Assembly: GCA_014621425.1 (NCBI GenBank)
Contig: JAANBB010000004.1
Coordinates: 62,001 to 126,000 of the forward strand
Direction: 5' to 3'
Source of the DNA: Cylindrodendrum hubeiense
Lineage: Eukaryota > Ascomycota > Sordariomycetes > Hypocreales > Nectriaceae
DNA: 64,000 nucleotides
The notes beneath the pieces were generated by a model, which was not told where the DNA came from, ran no database searches, and saw nothing but the letters and a program-made list of their open reading frames with translations. Of the stretch, positions 1-11,503 are shown in pieces. A program made the position numbers and the translations under genes. The stretch's first letter is position 1; every line of letters begins with the position of its first letter.

Positions 1-835
1 CGGGCGCGGCGGGAGAGGCGGGCACGGTAGAGTTAGTAAAACAGCGACGCAAATCTCTCGATTTCGTAAAGAGCTGTGAAGATGGCTTGGCTCCATCCTG
101 GAATGTGATAACAGCCGCTCGGCCCTCGTCCTTCTTGGCTCCGACTTGACTAGAAAGCTGCTTGACGAATTCTGGGCACCACTGTCGCTGAGTAGACTCA
201 AGAAGCGACCACTAATCGGCCTCGTGGTCCATATTGTGACTCCGAGTTTGATATTTATTTTATTGGTCGTCCTCCCTCTGTGTTGAGGTTCCGGATTTGT
301 TTGAGTCAACACTTCGCAGGATGTGTACCGAGGCTATGGCCTTCTCGTAGCACATGTTGACGCGTAGCGCTCAATGATTTGTGATTTGAATATGACAGGG
401 CAGCGTAGAGGACCAATGACGGCCAGAGGCCTGTTCAGCTGAGAACTGCAGGGTGATGAACCAGCGGGATTGGTGCTGTGTGGCTTTGGGTCACACGAGT
501 ACCCCTCCAAATGACCATGTCTTTTTATTGACATGTAGTATGGCGCCATTGGTGTTTGTCCACCCAAGGATTGAGCTTGTAGACCTGGACCAGGCCATCG
601 TCGTCGGGTGGGACATACCATTGACATGCAGGAGAAAGGGAATCTCCGGTACGCCGCATGGTGTGAGGATATAGACTGTAGACCCGCGCCCTCTGTGGCA
701 GCCTAAACTTACTGTGTGTTCCTCTTTCTTGAATCCCAGGACTCCCCTCAATTTCCCCAAGATCTTGTTTCCACTTGTAACCTCCTTACAGTTGCTCATC
801 CAAACATCCGTAATACCCTGCATCTGCTCCTAGCT
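1..835. other. No recognised gene
   Basis: I see no supported gene in this stretch. Several overlapping open frames exist on both strands, but none has a recognisable domain, a convincing ATG context or splice partners. Its main interest is that it leads into the HeLo fragment that starts at 836. Confidence 0.4.
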
Positions 836-1168
836 ATGGCGAAACCATTCGGTCTCGATTTAAGGAACGAGAGGATTGTAACCATATTCGCCACGTGTGT
901 CTCATATTTCGACTCCGCTTTGATCGTGGGACTGAATAACCAAGCGACGTTGAGACTAAGCATCCTTAGGATTCGTCTCACTCGCTGGGGCGAGGCAGTC
1001 AATATCTATCGCGACCCGAAGCTTGGAGAAACTAACCCCCACCCCGAAGACCTCAAAGAAGTAAAAGACACTCTAGTTGAGTTAATAACTCAGTTTGATG
1101 GGTTGTCTGCAATCGCCAATGACCAAACGAAAGGCTCCACCCCCGACCAACCTGTCAATCGCGAGTGA
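836..1168 (+). pseudogene. Truncated HeLo (prion-inhibition and propagation) domain fragment
   Basis: The frame from the ATG at 836 starts MAKPFGLDL and continues through ATCVSYFDSA and RLTRWGEAVNIYRDP. This matches the start of fungal HeLo domains (HET-S/LopB type), where an MAxPFG start and an RLSRWGEAVNI block are typical. HeLo domains are membrane-active helical bundles of roughly 200 residues, controlled by prion-forming or NLR partners in fungal programmed cell death. Here the frame stops after 110 residues, about half a domain. I could not find the rest in any frame downstream, although a GTGAGC donor-like site lies at the stop. No NLR or prion motif is visible nearby. A decayed fragment is most likely; an unrecognised second exon is possible. 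Confidence 0.6.
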
Positions 1169-2824
1169 GCTCCGCCGCTTCTCTTTGCAAAACTGGATGG
1201 GATAGCGTGCAAGCGGCGTGATCCCCACCAATACTGGCCTTCTGAAGACCCGAGGGCTGGCGCTCGGCGGACGGATCAAGCTGTTGGTAAAAGCCGGCTC
1301 TGTGTGTGCTGAAAGGCTTGAGGAAGCGTTCTCCGCCGCTCAGCGTCAGCGTCATACTTTGCTGCGAGGAAATGGCAGGAGTCCTAGATGGAGCTCTTCT
1401 ACAGGTCCTCAAAAGGTCGGCGAGTGGTATTGACCATTGGATATCGCATGGTGGCAGTAACATGGTTCAATGTTTCCACAATAGTGTGGTTGTTGGTTTA
1501 CAGGACTACGCCATGGTTCTTGGTCTAAACGCTGAGTTTGGGTTATCAAGGTATAAGTGAAATCCCTATTCCATTCTGCAAATACAAACTTTGTCTAATC
1601 AATACTATAAGTAACTCGATGTAAAGCAACATGTTGAGGAGAGCACCAAAATTGAATAGACAGACGTTTGCCTATCTGCATTACAACGAGTTCCGTCTCA
1701 TAATGCTATCTTATCACCGAGGTAATATTACTTCCTATCACCAATCTCCACGGACTTTTAATATCTAAGACATCAAGAAACATTATATTTACTGCCATTT
1801 GTTTACCTGGCGGATTACCTGATGCATTTTGATCATCACCGCAAAAGGGAACACGTATTCCGCTTGAATGAAGTGGAAAACTATGCTTTCGTCTAAGTGC
1901 GGCATTACCTTTCTACGTCTGTTTACTGTACTCCAACTTGAGTACTCCTCAAGAGTGGGACCTTTTTGAAGTAGGTTCACCTCCTCCTAGAATATGTTGA
2001 TATGTGCCATTTGCAAACCCCGCCTCGCATGGCGGGATAGCAGAAAGATGGTGGCTATGAGAGATTTTCTGATGAGTGATTATATTCTATATAAAACCTT
2101 GATAGATATTCTTAGCTCAATATGACCGATAGAACATAAGCCTATTTAATTAGGACTGCCTGTTATAAGCTGTTCTAATGCGTATCAAGATCATTAGATA
2201 CTGTCAGTTAGTCAGTGAATGGGAGCTGCAGGGTAGGATTGAAGCATCGCGATTGAACTCGTCCGCAATCATCCCCTCAAAGCATTGTCATAAGTGTCGA
2301 GAAGTATGATTTTCTAGCAAGCTCAATTCAACATCCTTCTCGCCCATTCTTGTGAGATCGATTTATTTCCAATTTGATTAGATGATCTTGATTACACGAT
2401 ATTGGTCAGGCTTTTATGTTTTGTTCATACAAGGCAATCTTTTATTTGCGGCTTTTCCTACATTGCTGACGCATCACTGTTATGTTGGCATCGCCACAGT
2501 CACAACACCCGTTCTTAGGTCTCTAATCGTCTATTATACCTGTCCCACATAAAGTTTTAAGCTACAATACTCGACATATGGGAAACCCACATCTTTTACA
2601 AGAGCAAGGAGTAAAATAGATTGTTAATAAGTTAGTAGGACATGCTTCTTACGCAGAGAAAAGTTGTGTGAAAGTTAAGTGGTACTCTTTATCAACATTG
2701 ACTACAGACTATGGTAATATAAGATTCTGTGGGCACTTATAGAGCGCAGGTACCCAGCTCCTTGAAAGACGAGATCAATACCATATACCACTAAATGCCC
2801 GTATCGGGTAGCTCTGGGAGGCCA
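1169..2824. other. No recognised gene
   Basis: This 1.6 kb becomes increasingly AT-rich after 1560. I see short open frames only, without domains or splice partners. It may contain the lost 3' part of the HeLo gene, but nothing in it resembles that domain. Confidence 0.4.
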
Positions 2825-3573
2825 TCACTTAGCAATGACAAGCTGGCCATCGGGGTTGTGGTTGATGGTGACAGTGGGCCCGCGGACGGTGAAGTCGACG
2901 AGGAGGGGCTTCTTGGAAAGCTTAGCGACATCCAGGAGCTGACCGACCGAGAAGGTAGAGCCAAAGGTGATGTAGTAGGTGTTAACGGGCTGGATCTGGT
3001 ACTGGTTTCCGGGCTCGGGCTTGAAGGTAGCAGTAGGGACGCTGCTAGCGCCGTCGGGGGAACTAGCGAGACCGACGAAGAAGTTACCTGTTTGACCGAG
3101 TCAGTCAATTGAAGTATGGGCAGGGGACAAAGAGAACTCACGCTCAGTGGCGATGTCGAGGGTGAAGTCGCTTCCGGTGTCAACCTCGTAGGCGTTGTTC
3201 CAAGCTGAAGACGGGGCAGGGGTTTTATCAAAGGAAGGAGCGCCGCTGCCAATGACGCTCATGTTGAGAGTGGTTCCGGGAACATCGCTAGCGTCGGGGG
3301 CCTTGGAGCCGAGGGTAACGGCCTTGGTCTGGGTAATGGAGACCTTGGAACCAACCTTCTCGCCACCCTTCCAGGTGCCGACAATAGCATAGTAGTTCTT
3401 CCACATCTCGAACTCAGCGGTAGCGTCATCAGGAGTGCCTTGGGCGACCTGGTAGACATTGGTCCAGATATTGGACTTGACGACACCGGTAATTTCGGGC
3501 TTCTCGCTGAAGAGGTTGTAGTTTTGGGGCTACCCGTGCGGTTGTTGATGATGATGGTGAACTTGTTGACCAT
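2825..3573 (-). CDS. Uncharacterised small protein, paralogue A (frameshifted)
   Basis: I do not recognise the family. Exons are 3573-3142 and 3087-2825, with a 54-nt GTGAGT..CAG intron. The ATG at 3573 gives MVNKFTIIINNRTGSPK; about codon 17 (near 3522-3526) the reading frame shifts, as if one base is missing beside an AAAA run, and continues as NYNLFSEKPEITG. The corrected protein is about 231 residues, without signal peptide or membrane segment, rich in Thr/Val/Gly and probably beta-structured and cytosolic. It is clearly homologous to the divergent neighbour at 4505-5299: both share an N-terminal TITN/TGS block, a central GTTL motif, a YQIQPxNxxY block, a PDGQL/PTGQL ending and the intron position. 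A TATA-like motif lies about 147 nt upstream. The broken frame could be real decay or an assembly error. Confidence 0.75.
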
Positions 3574-3719
3574 TTTGGCGGTTGTTGGGGGTTGTTTAGA
3601 AGTTGAAGAAGGTGACAGGCTTAGAAATGTAAGAGATTGAGCTGAGTTGGTAGAGAAGAGTGCTTGAGTGATGAGTTTGTGAGTTAAAAAGAGTTGGATA
3701 TTGACGATGAGACGGGCCC

Positions 3720-3726
3720 TTATATG
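3720..3726 (-). promoter_or_regulatory. TATA-like box upstream of paralogue A
   Basis: On the minus strand this reads CATATAA, about 147 nt before the ATG at 3573 and followed by a pyrimidine-rich leader. The position fits a fungal core promoter. Support is by motif and spacing only. Confidence 0.4.
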
Positions 3727-4504
3727 TTTTTTTCTGATGCGGCTATCGATAGATGGGATGAAATATTCGTCATCTTATGCTATGATCAAAACCACGTGCC
3801 TCCTTCTCGCTGCCTGAGCCATTCCTGAACTTCGAATTCTCAATGTTCACTCCCCTTTACCCGTCAGCCCTCACTCTGTCCCTTGCAGCTTGGTGTCAGT
3901 ACTATCAAATCGGTCCCTACGCCCGTGGAAATGTCACCCTCAAGCTGTCACAAATGACAGGTGCAGAAGAGGTGATCACACGGTCGCGGGATGGGTCATA
4001 CAAACGCAGCCAGATTGAACCAAGGGGGCGTACGTAACGAGACATGCGTTCTAGATGCGGCCAGTTCCAAAAGCGCCAAAGCCCCGCACGTTTGGCTCGA
4101 CCGTAACCTGGACCGACAGGGCCTAGTCCGCTTGGACTAGAGACAAAGCGACCTGCAAGGCGGGCGGCAGGCGGGCGGGAGGCTGGCTGAATGAGCGGCA
4201 GGCTAGCCGTACCGTCGTGCACTATCCCAAAAACGGACGCGAGACGCCATGTGGAAAGCTGAATACCTATTTACCTGTGGCTAGCGACTATTCACTTCGT
4301 ATGAGTCTCCACCCCGTCTCGGAAGGTCACAAGTTGAACCCCTCATTCCGACGTGGATTCTTTGCCCCTAATCAATTTCAATTCTACTTTCTATCTAAAT
4401 CTGTATACACTTGCATCTTTCATTAACAATTATTGAGCCTCTCGATGAGACGACCTCGTGTAGACATGCAGGTGGCGTCCTCATCGACATCGCCAACCGG
4501 GGAC
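3727..4504. other. Divergent promoter region between the paralogue pair
   Basis: This interval separates the two divergently transcribed paralogues. It has no supported gene. A shared regulatory region is plausible from the arrangement, but I see no clear repeated operator. GC-rich, low-complexity runs of GGCGGGC occur near 4155-4185. Confidence 0.4.
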
Positions 4505-5299
4505 ATGCAGCGCACCATCACCATCACGAACGCGACAGGCAGCACGCAGAGCTACGCCCTATTCGCCGACACGCCCACGATCACCCCGGGCATCACATCC
4601 ATCAGCAATAACATCATCCTGGTCCTGCGCGGCGTGGCTAGTGCCTCCGGCCAGGCCTATTTCACGCTGCCCAAGTCGTCGTTGTACGCTGTCTGCGGTA
4701 CGAGCTATGGCGGTGAATCGACCGTCGAGACCCAGGTCGAGGTCTTGGATACCCGGCCCGTCGAGGTTGGACACAAAGCGGACGACGGGACTCTGGTATT
4801 GGGCACGACGCTGGAGCTAGTTATCAAAAGGGGAACCCCGAACTTTGCGAACAAGCCCGACATCCCGCCCAGCGGCAATGAGGGGTGCTTCTGCATTAGC
4901 ACAAGTAGCGAGTTCACTCATAGCGCAGCACGTGCTGGTAGGTCCAGACTCCAATACCTCTCAAACTTCTTAGCGCTGCGTCTATGTCTAAGCTAATTAC
5001 CATGTGTGTCTTGGACTACAGGCGACTTCGTTGTCGGCATCTCCTTATTCAAGAAGCTGTCACGCTATTTCGGCCCTTTTGCCACTTTTAGGCCTGCACC
5101 AGGGGCCCAGTACCAGATCCAGCCGCGAAACCGCTTCTACCTGGCTGTTGGAGACTACGACGTGCGTTCGCGGACGCCGAACGGGCTTGAGAAGCGAAGC
5201 TGTCTGATAGACTTTAATATCCTGGAGCTGGACAATGTGCAGGTTCATCATACGCCGACGGGTCAGCTCACTGTCAAGTCGGACTTTAACGAGGATTGA
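4505..5299 (+). CDS. Uncharacterised small protein, paralogue B
   Basis: Exons are 4505-4937 and 5022-5299, joined in phase through an 84-nt GTAGGT..CAG intron. The product is about 236 residues with no obvious signal peptide or membrane segment. I chose the ATG at 4505 because MQRTITITNATGS then aligns with the start of paralogue A; in-frame ATGs at 4445 and 4466 would add up to 20 residues. Conserved blocks with A are the TGS N-terminus, LGTTLELV versus PGTTLNMS, YQIQPRNRFY versus YQIQPVNTYY, and the terminal PTGQLTV versus PDGQLVI. The intron lies at the same place in both genes, so they arose by duplication of an intron-containing gene. Function unknown. Unlike A, the frame is intact. Confidence 0.75.
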
Positions 5300-7267
5300 C
5301 ACATGATCAATTCACTCACTCATGTTACCAATATAACTATCAATGTACGCATAATTCTGGATTGTTTGAGGGTTCATAGCAGCGATGCAAGAAGGAACGT
5401 TTCTAACTCGATCTAAATTAACCTGCGCTTCCGGCAGGCCTTCAGCTACCTGAGCTAGACAAGAAAGGAAACTCGCAACACTGTTCGTGTTCGTGTGTTC
5501 ACCAATGTAGGCTTATTGACATGGAAGAGTGAATCTCTCTTGCAAATGCATCTACCCTATCACAATCACAAGACCCTTGCCAAGAATCAGAACCTGTGAT
5601 AGACCAGACCGAGGCTATGAAGGTGAGACAGATGAGTTTGTGGCGGCCTGAAAATCTGGAAGAGTTTTCAGAACCAGATGTGAGCGACATGATCGGACCA
5701 TGCACTCATTTGTTTCTGAAATATGATAACTCAAAGGCGATCAAGCGCGATGCTGTTCGTAGTTCACAAGACTAGACCGTGCTCACCACAGCCAGCCACG
5801 ATTTTTCCGCTAGTGATGCAATTATGTGGTGACCTGCTTGCGGGTTTCCATATGTAGACAGCGGCACGGTGGCTATGGCCAGTGCGGTTGGCTGAGGCTA
5901 GTCCGATTTCTCAACCGCTTTGACATGCTACTTCCTCGTTTAATTATTGCACACCCTGGACGTTGACTACTACGTGATCAACAATCAATAGTTTCTTTTT
6001 ATGGACCTGGTTGAAACTGACAGACAGGGTAAAGCCGTGGCTAGCTGAAGCCTTGTTGCATATGACATCTGTTTCATTCAGGTTTAGACGCTGCATTGTG
6101 ATCGTAGCGAGAAAACGATTGAGATAACGCAGACAGTACACCGCCTTTGAGCTGCGTCCAAGCACAAGGGATCTAAAGTGTTGGCTATGATTATCATGAC
6201 GCAAACTAGGCGGCCTATTTCGACTCTTCCTTAACTCAAGTGAGTCAACAAAAATGGTGTCGTTTCATGATGCACAACTGTGATAAGTTGAATGACATTG
6301 TTCTACATCACCAGTTTGCCTCCTCGCAAGTACCCGGACTTGGGATTTTATCTTAGCCACACTTCGTTGCAAATACAGGCCACAAGGTTAACAAAGGTTA
6401 GGCTCACATGGCTTGCATAAATTCTTCATAGACTCCATAGAGAGGCTCTGATAGGATCAACGATGCTAAGAAAGGGCTTCTATTTGTTGTTCAACGTGCA
6501 GAGCATACCATGCACAAGGTACATATATATAGCGGTACAGGTATGACAGCGCAATTATAGTGTGGTATCTTATACTGATACAATAAGCTAGGTAGACAAA
6601 CAACCTTTGTTACCCTTGTGAGCTGTACGAGCCGCTCCTGTTTCAACGGGATTTGGAGATTTGCAAGTGATAACCACTAGCTTGCAGTAGTGTTGATGTG
6701 ATCTTACAAGTCACGTGGAAGGCAGCTCAAACATGCAAGGGGTTTTTTAACTCTTTCTTTTCTTTCAAACCGCCTTGTAGGAAACTCAATAGGCCCTTGC
6801 CAGTTAAATGAGTAACTGGGGTTTTACAATTACAGGTTGAGGCATCAGATAGCGAATTCCCAAACCAAACTCGGACAAAAGGAAATGTAATGGCATTGCA
6901 CGTACAGAAACTAGTTGATTGGCTGATAATGAAAACGGACATGCCGACATACAAAGACATGGTGTAGAATACGCCTTACCCTTCCCATGCGCGTGAGATA
7001 GGGTAATTATATGGTTTGCCCTAATGGTCTGAAACTATTGACCACAGGTTGAGACATGCATTCCAGTAATGTGGCAGCGTGTGGCGGTAACAAAGCGGAC
7101 CGTGCGGAGATGGCTGAGGGTCGCTCATTTTAGTTCCTTGCAGGCGCTATCCCAGTCATTTAGGAACATCTCCCTGTCCCGCCCAATAGTGCCTGTGCTA
7201 GCGCGTCGGCAATATAGGCAATTAGGAACCGTTGTGGCAGCTGCGACGGATCATGTCCGTTCAGCTA
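5300..7267. other. Intergenic, no recognised gene
   Basis: About 2 kb between paralogue B and the DNA transposon. Short open frames exist (for example minus-strand frames near 5944-6204 and 6727-6960) but none has homology I can see, good codon texture or splice partners. Confidence 0.4.
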
Positions 7268-9126
7268 ACATACATAATAAGCATGCAGATCAAACAAGCA
7301 TGCAGATCAAAAATCCCTTAATCTCTCCTCTTTCCATCTAATCAATTATTTCTCAACCACAAAATATATCACAATTAAATAAAGAGGGAAATATCCTTCT
7401 TGCTCTTCAAGCCCTTCAAAATAACCCAAAATTAAGCCTCTGACAAGCCACAAAGATCTATGAAGTTACCTACATAATACTATAATACTAATATAATAAT
7501 ATTCCTTCTCAAAGTAATTAGATTCCTAAATCACATAAACTATCTGATCTAGAGGAACAGATTATTATTCAATATATTCTTAACCTAGATTTGCAAGGGT
7601 TTCCCCCGTGACTTTATAGTGTAGAAGAAATAGCTAACTAATTACTTACTGACCATAACACATTACCTGTTAGCAAGTACTGGGCTTTAAACTTTATTAA
7701 GTGATACCTAGAGCTTAAAATATATTTTAATTGTAAATATAACTATTAGAGGACTAAATGTGAAGATCTGATTATTATTTACAATTAGTTTAGACTTATA
7801 GAGAATATAATCGTAAAATATAATATTACCCTCATTAATATCTATAACTTTAATAAGACTGGCTTTATAATAGGTATAATTATAAGTAGAATAGTTATTA
7901 TAAGCACAGAAAGACATAGAAGACTGAAATTAGTCTAACCTAGAAACCAGGAATAGATTATAATTATTTAGGCAATCAACGCAAAAGGCTAGGCAATCTA
8001 GCTATTTATTATAATTATAGGTTAATATTATCTTATTAATTAATATAAAGAATATAATATCCCGGATAATTAGATTATTATAATAACTTAAAATAAGTAA
8101 ATAGATAATAATACTAGTCTTAAATAACTAAAGTACTTTAATGAGTATATAAAGACCTAATTAAATAATTAATATTACCTTCTAATCCTTAATAAATATA
8201 AAAGCCATTACTTAGCTAACTTTAAGATATATTATAAGGAAAATAGTATTATCACACTTTATATACCACCTTATTTATCTTATCTATTTTAATCTCTTAA
8301 TATTAAGTACTTTAGACCACTCAAAATAGTCTATAGCTAAGAAATAGAGTATTTAATTAAATACTCTATAATCTATATTTTAAAGATTAAGTTCTTCCTA
8401 GCCTTTTACTCTACCTTTTAAATTATAATAATAAAAGGTAATATATAAGGAGGTTTTAGAGGAGCCAGACTTATTTCTCTTAACCTAAAAAATATACTTT
8501 TAAAGCTTAATATATAATTATAGACTCTAATACCTATCAAGGAAGAGACTAGACTTCCTAACCCTTGGATATTAAAGACACCAAAGATTATCCTTAAGAC
8601 TAGCTCTTAGTCTGAATATCTTAAAAGATAAGTTAGAAGATATTAGAATAGCTCTCTAATATCTATTTTAGAGACTATTAAATCACTTTCTAAGAGAATA
8701 AAGGTAATAATATATTAGATAGTATTATTAAAATCTAAGAACCAGATCCTTTAATAGATAAATAAGACCCTTAATAAACAGCACAGAGCATAAAGAATAT
8801 ACTTATATAATAAAGGGAAAATAACTATAGATAAGGGAAGGGGTATAATTAATTAGAAGGATATTGATATATAGCTAGTAGTCAAATTATCAAGAAGTCA
8901 AGATCAAGAAAGATCAGTATGATTAAAGGAAAGATATTGTAGAAAGTGTGGCAAGACGGGCCATAATATAAGAAGATGTCAGGTCATTACTAAGATATCT
9001 ATAAAAAACATAGCAATTAATTTTAATTAATTAGATACTTTATTATATTTTAATCTTGGTTTTTATATTAGTAGTTAAGAAAAGTAATCCGCATACTTAT
9101 TTGATCCGCATGCTTATCATGTACGT
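7268..9126 (+). mobile_element. Pogo/Fot1-type (Tc1/mariner superfamily) DNA transposon, RIP-mutated
   Basis: The element is about 1,859 bp and is flanked by TA on both sides (7266-7267 and 9127-9128), the target duplication expected for this superfamily. The terminal inverted repeats run at least 45 bp and contain a repeated unit, ATAAGCATGCAGATCAA on the left and its complement on the right. Between them a mutated transposase is readable in pieces: a helix-turn-helix-like N-terminus near 7390, QYILNLDLQGFPP near 7580, a YNFNKTGF block near 7847 (cognate DETGF of the catalytic domain), and a C-terminal zinc knuckle CRKCGKTGHNIRRC near 8940. Many stops and extreme AT content, with changes consistent with C-to-T transitions, show it is dead. 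Its ends are still recognisable, so an active relative could in principle move it. Confidence 0.9.
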
Positions 9127-10346
9127 TATATGGTTTTGCACCTCGTTTAGCCTGAGTATCGCTCATGATCGCCTGGCTGATTGTCTTTTGTGGCCTCCCT
9201 GCGAAATCATTTAATTCCAGGAAGCGGGTTGAAAGTGGGTTGTCTCATTGCGCGTGGAAGTTCTTCAGGCAGCAACAAATTGTCAATGTCTCAGCCACTC
9301 ATGAACGTCTGTTTAGCCACGGTGACTTCGTAGCCTGCCCTGTCTCTAGGCCGCCATAGGGAACGTGGTGTCATTCAGCCCTTTTTTTGTGAGTGCCCAA
9401 ATGCTTGTGGTGTACTCTGGACTTCCCCAAGTTTGACAAATACCAATAATTCTGCGAGAGATCAGCGCCAGATGAGGTATCTGCTAACTGGCCTGTGTAC
9501 CGGCTCAAATCCGATTTGTTCCACGTGGCCCCACAAGGATTTAGGCACTCAAAGAGATGCCGCCTCTAGATTGAGGCACATGTTCTGTACGATATATGCA
9601 TGACCGACATCAGCCAGCCACGGACTCCTAATATGAATGTATCCCACCACGCTGCGCAAAACCGCCCAGAACAACTGACGCAGTCACTTGAGACATCGGC
9701 TAAGTCCAAATCGTCTTGGCTCGATTGCCTTCTTCGCACCATCAGGAAGCAGTTTGTTATGGGGGTGCCGATGCTCACCGCCACGAGACCGTGGCATTGA
9801 ATGGAACCATGCATTGCCTTGCTTGGGGGGTAAACCTGTGACCCGAAAACCCCTGTAGAGGTAAGTATGGGGTAAGTTCCAAGCTAGGTTTTAACGTATG
9901 ATATGGTATTGGGGCGGTTCATCGTGACAAATTTGCCATGTTGCCGATATTCCCTATGACATATCGCCACTTTGGGTCGCAGCAGGGCAGGCAAATAACC
10001 CTCTAAAAATTCACACGCTGATTTCCTAGACAAATCTCATCTATTCTTATTTGCACAAGCTGTCCCAGAGCAACGCCGCCGTACGTGATACTACTACAGG
10101 GAAGCAGCCCCAGAGTCACTAGCTATCAGGCTCATAGTCTAAACATGCGTTGCGAATGCCGAACGCTTGCCTTTCAGTCAACGTTCAAAAGCCATTGCAC
10201 TGCGAGGTTACAACGAGGAACACGTCATTGTTACAAGGAAAGTCAATTATCTACTCAATGCTGCGGAGTGCGGATTAACGGGAGTGACAATACTTCCCAG
10301 TCATCATTTTATATTTTCTTGATGCTTCTGTTTCCGTAGTCACAAT
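9127..10346. other. Intergenic, no recognised gene
   Basis: Base composition returns to normal directly after the transposon. I see no supported coding region. Frames near 9165-9359 and 9600-9800 are short and featureless. Confidence 0.4.
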
Positions 10347-10790
10347 CTAACCAGAAGACCTGACTCCTAGGGCGTTATGCCCAACACGCTGTATCTCCAT
10401 CAATATTGGATGGTAGATGATCTCATCTAAAGCCTCATCCTGAGTCGTCGCATTCATTAGCCGGTATAGCCCTGGTATCTCGCTATTCCACCGGTAAAAG
10501 TTATCGTTCTCGTCCTTCAGCAAGAAGTTGGTGCCCTCGACCTCGCGGATGACTGGTTGTAAGCCACAAATGTTGTAGCTCATGGATAGGTTGCTCGTCG
10601 CCGGGTCAAAGTACATTTTGATCTCCATAGCCTTTTCGTCGTTTGTCCAGTCCTTAGTCAGGTCTGCGAGGTTTGGAACTGGAGAAACATTGCTGATCGG
10701 CTTAGCGGGTCGCTCGCGAGTGCCCCAAGGGATGCCGCGGCGCGTTGTTGCTCCTGCTTCGGAAGCACCGGCCAAATTTTCGTCAGTCAT
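10347..10790 (-). CDS. Hypothetical protein, 147 aa
   Basis: A single-exon frame begins with ATGACTGACGAA at 10790 and encodes 147 residues. The product is hydrophilic and acidic, without signal peptide, membrane segment or recognisable domain. Its middle has WTNDEKAMEIKMYFDP and NFYRWNSEIPGLYRL, which look like ordinary folded-protein composition rather than a chance frame. It is divergent from the orphan gene at 11504, with about 700 bp between them that could serve both. Whether it is really expressed is uncertain; an upstream exon cannot be excluded. Confidence 0.5.
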   Translation of the reverse strand: MTDENLAGASEAGATTRRGIPWGTRERPAKPISNVSPVPNLADLTKDWTNDEKAMEIKMYFDPATSNLSMSYNICGLQPVIREVEGTNFLLKDENDNFYRWNSEIPGLYRLMNATTQDEALDEIIYHPILMEIQRVGHNALGVRSSG

Positions 10791-11503
10791 TCTGCCGTAG
10801 AAGTGTTAGCACATGCTCGTAGTACTTGATCCCATAGATGTCCACGCTCACTCTTTGCTCCGTTTGGACTGAAATCTCGTAGTGGAAAAGTAGGAGTCGC
10901 TCCGAATTCAACGGCGGGTGAGTAGTCGATAATGCTGGATACCAGGCCTGTCTACTCGACCGCCCTACAAGCAAATATAGTCCAACCCCCGCTCTCACGA
11001 ATAGAGTTTAGACCAAGTAGGGAGTTTCGTTAGGGGTATGTTCTTGATCAGTAGTGGCTGGCTGACGAGCCTGAAGTGTGAACACAGTATCACCTCGGCT
11101 AGCCGGCCAGAGTCTCGGCCCACTAGCGTTGCAACGTATTGCTGGCACAGCTTGCATGGGGTGCGACTGCATGGAACCAGGATGTGATCAAGGCTGTGAC
11201 AGTTTTAGCAGCTTTCCAGCTCTCCACACGGGTCTTAGACAATCGGTCTAGGCCTAGGGAGTGTTGATAAACAAAGCCGACCAGAATGCATCATGCATAC
11301 AGCACCGGCGAGAGGGGCTCAGGACAGGGCTGATTCTGAGTGATCCTCGGGGACTCACGATTCATTACGCAATTTTTGCCAGTCACATACATCCACCTTT
11401 GCTCCGGTTGTATCCCAAGGATTCTTAAAGGGTCAGCTCGACCCGTCGGCGCGCTCTTGACACACTATTCACATAAATTCAAGCAAAACAAGCCCTAAGC
11501 AAA
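10791..11503. other. Divergent intergenic region
   Basis: About 710 bp between two divergently oriented orphan genes. I see no gene. The region probably contains the promoters of both. Confidence 0.4.

Noticed and set aside
716..835. N-terminal extension of the HeLo frame
   Set aside because: The frame is open upstream but begins with GTG; HeLo homology begins exactly at the ATG at 836.
1218..1560. Plus-strand frames after the HeLo stop
   Set aside because: I compared all frames with what a HeLo domain should contain next and saw no match; they look like chance frames.
2795..3392. Plus-strand frames rich in Gly/Asp/Val
   Set aside because: Antisense of paralogue A; the minus strand has the homology and the intron.
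4411..4611. His-rich frame with HHHHH
   Set aside because: It begins with TTG and overlaps the real frame of paralogue B; repeats come from CACCATCACCATC in another frame.
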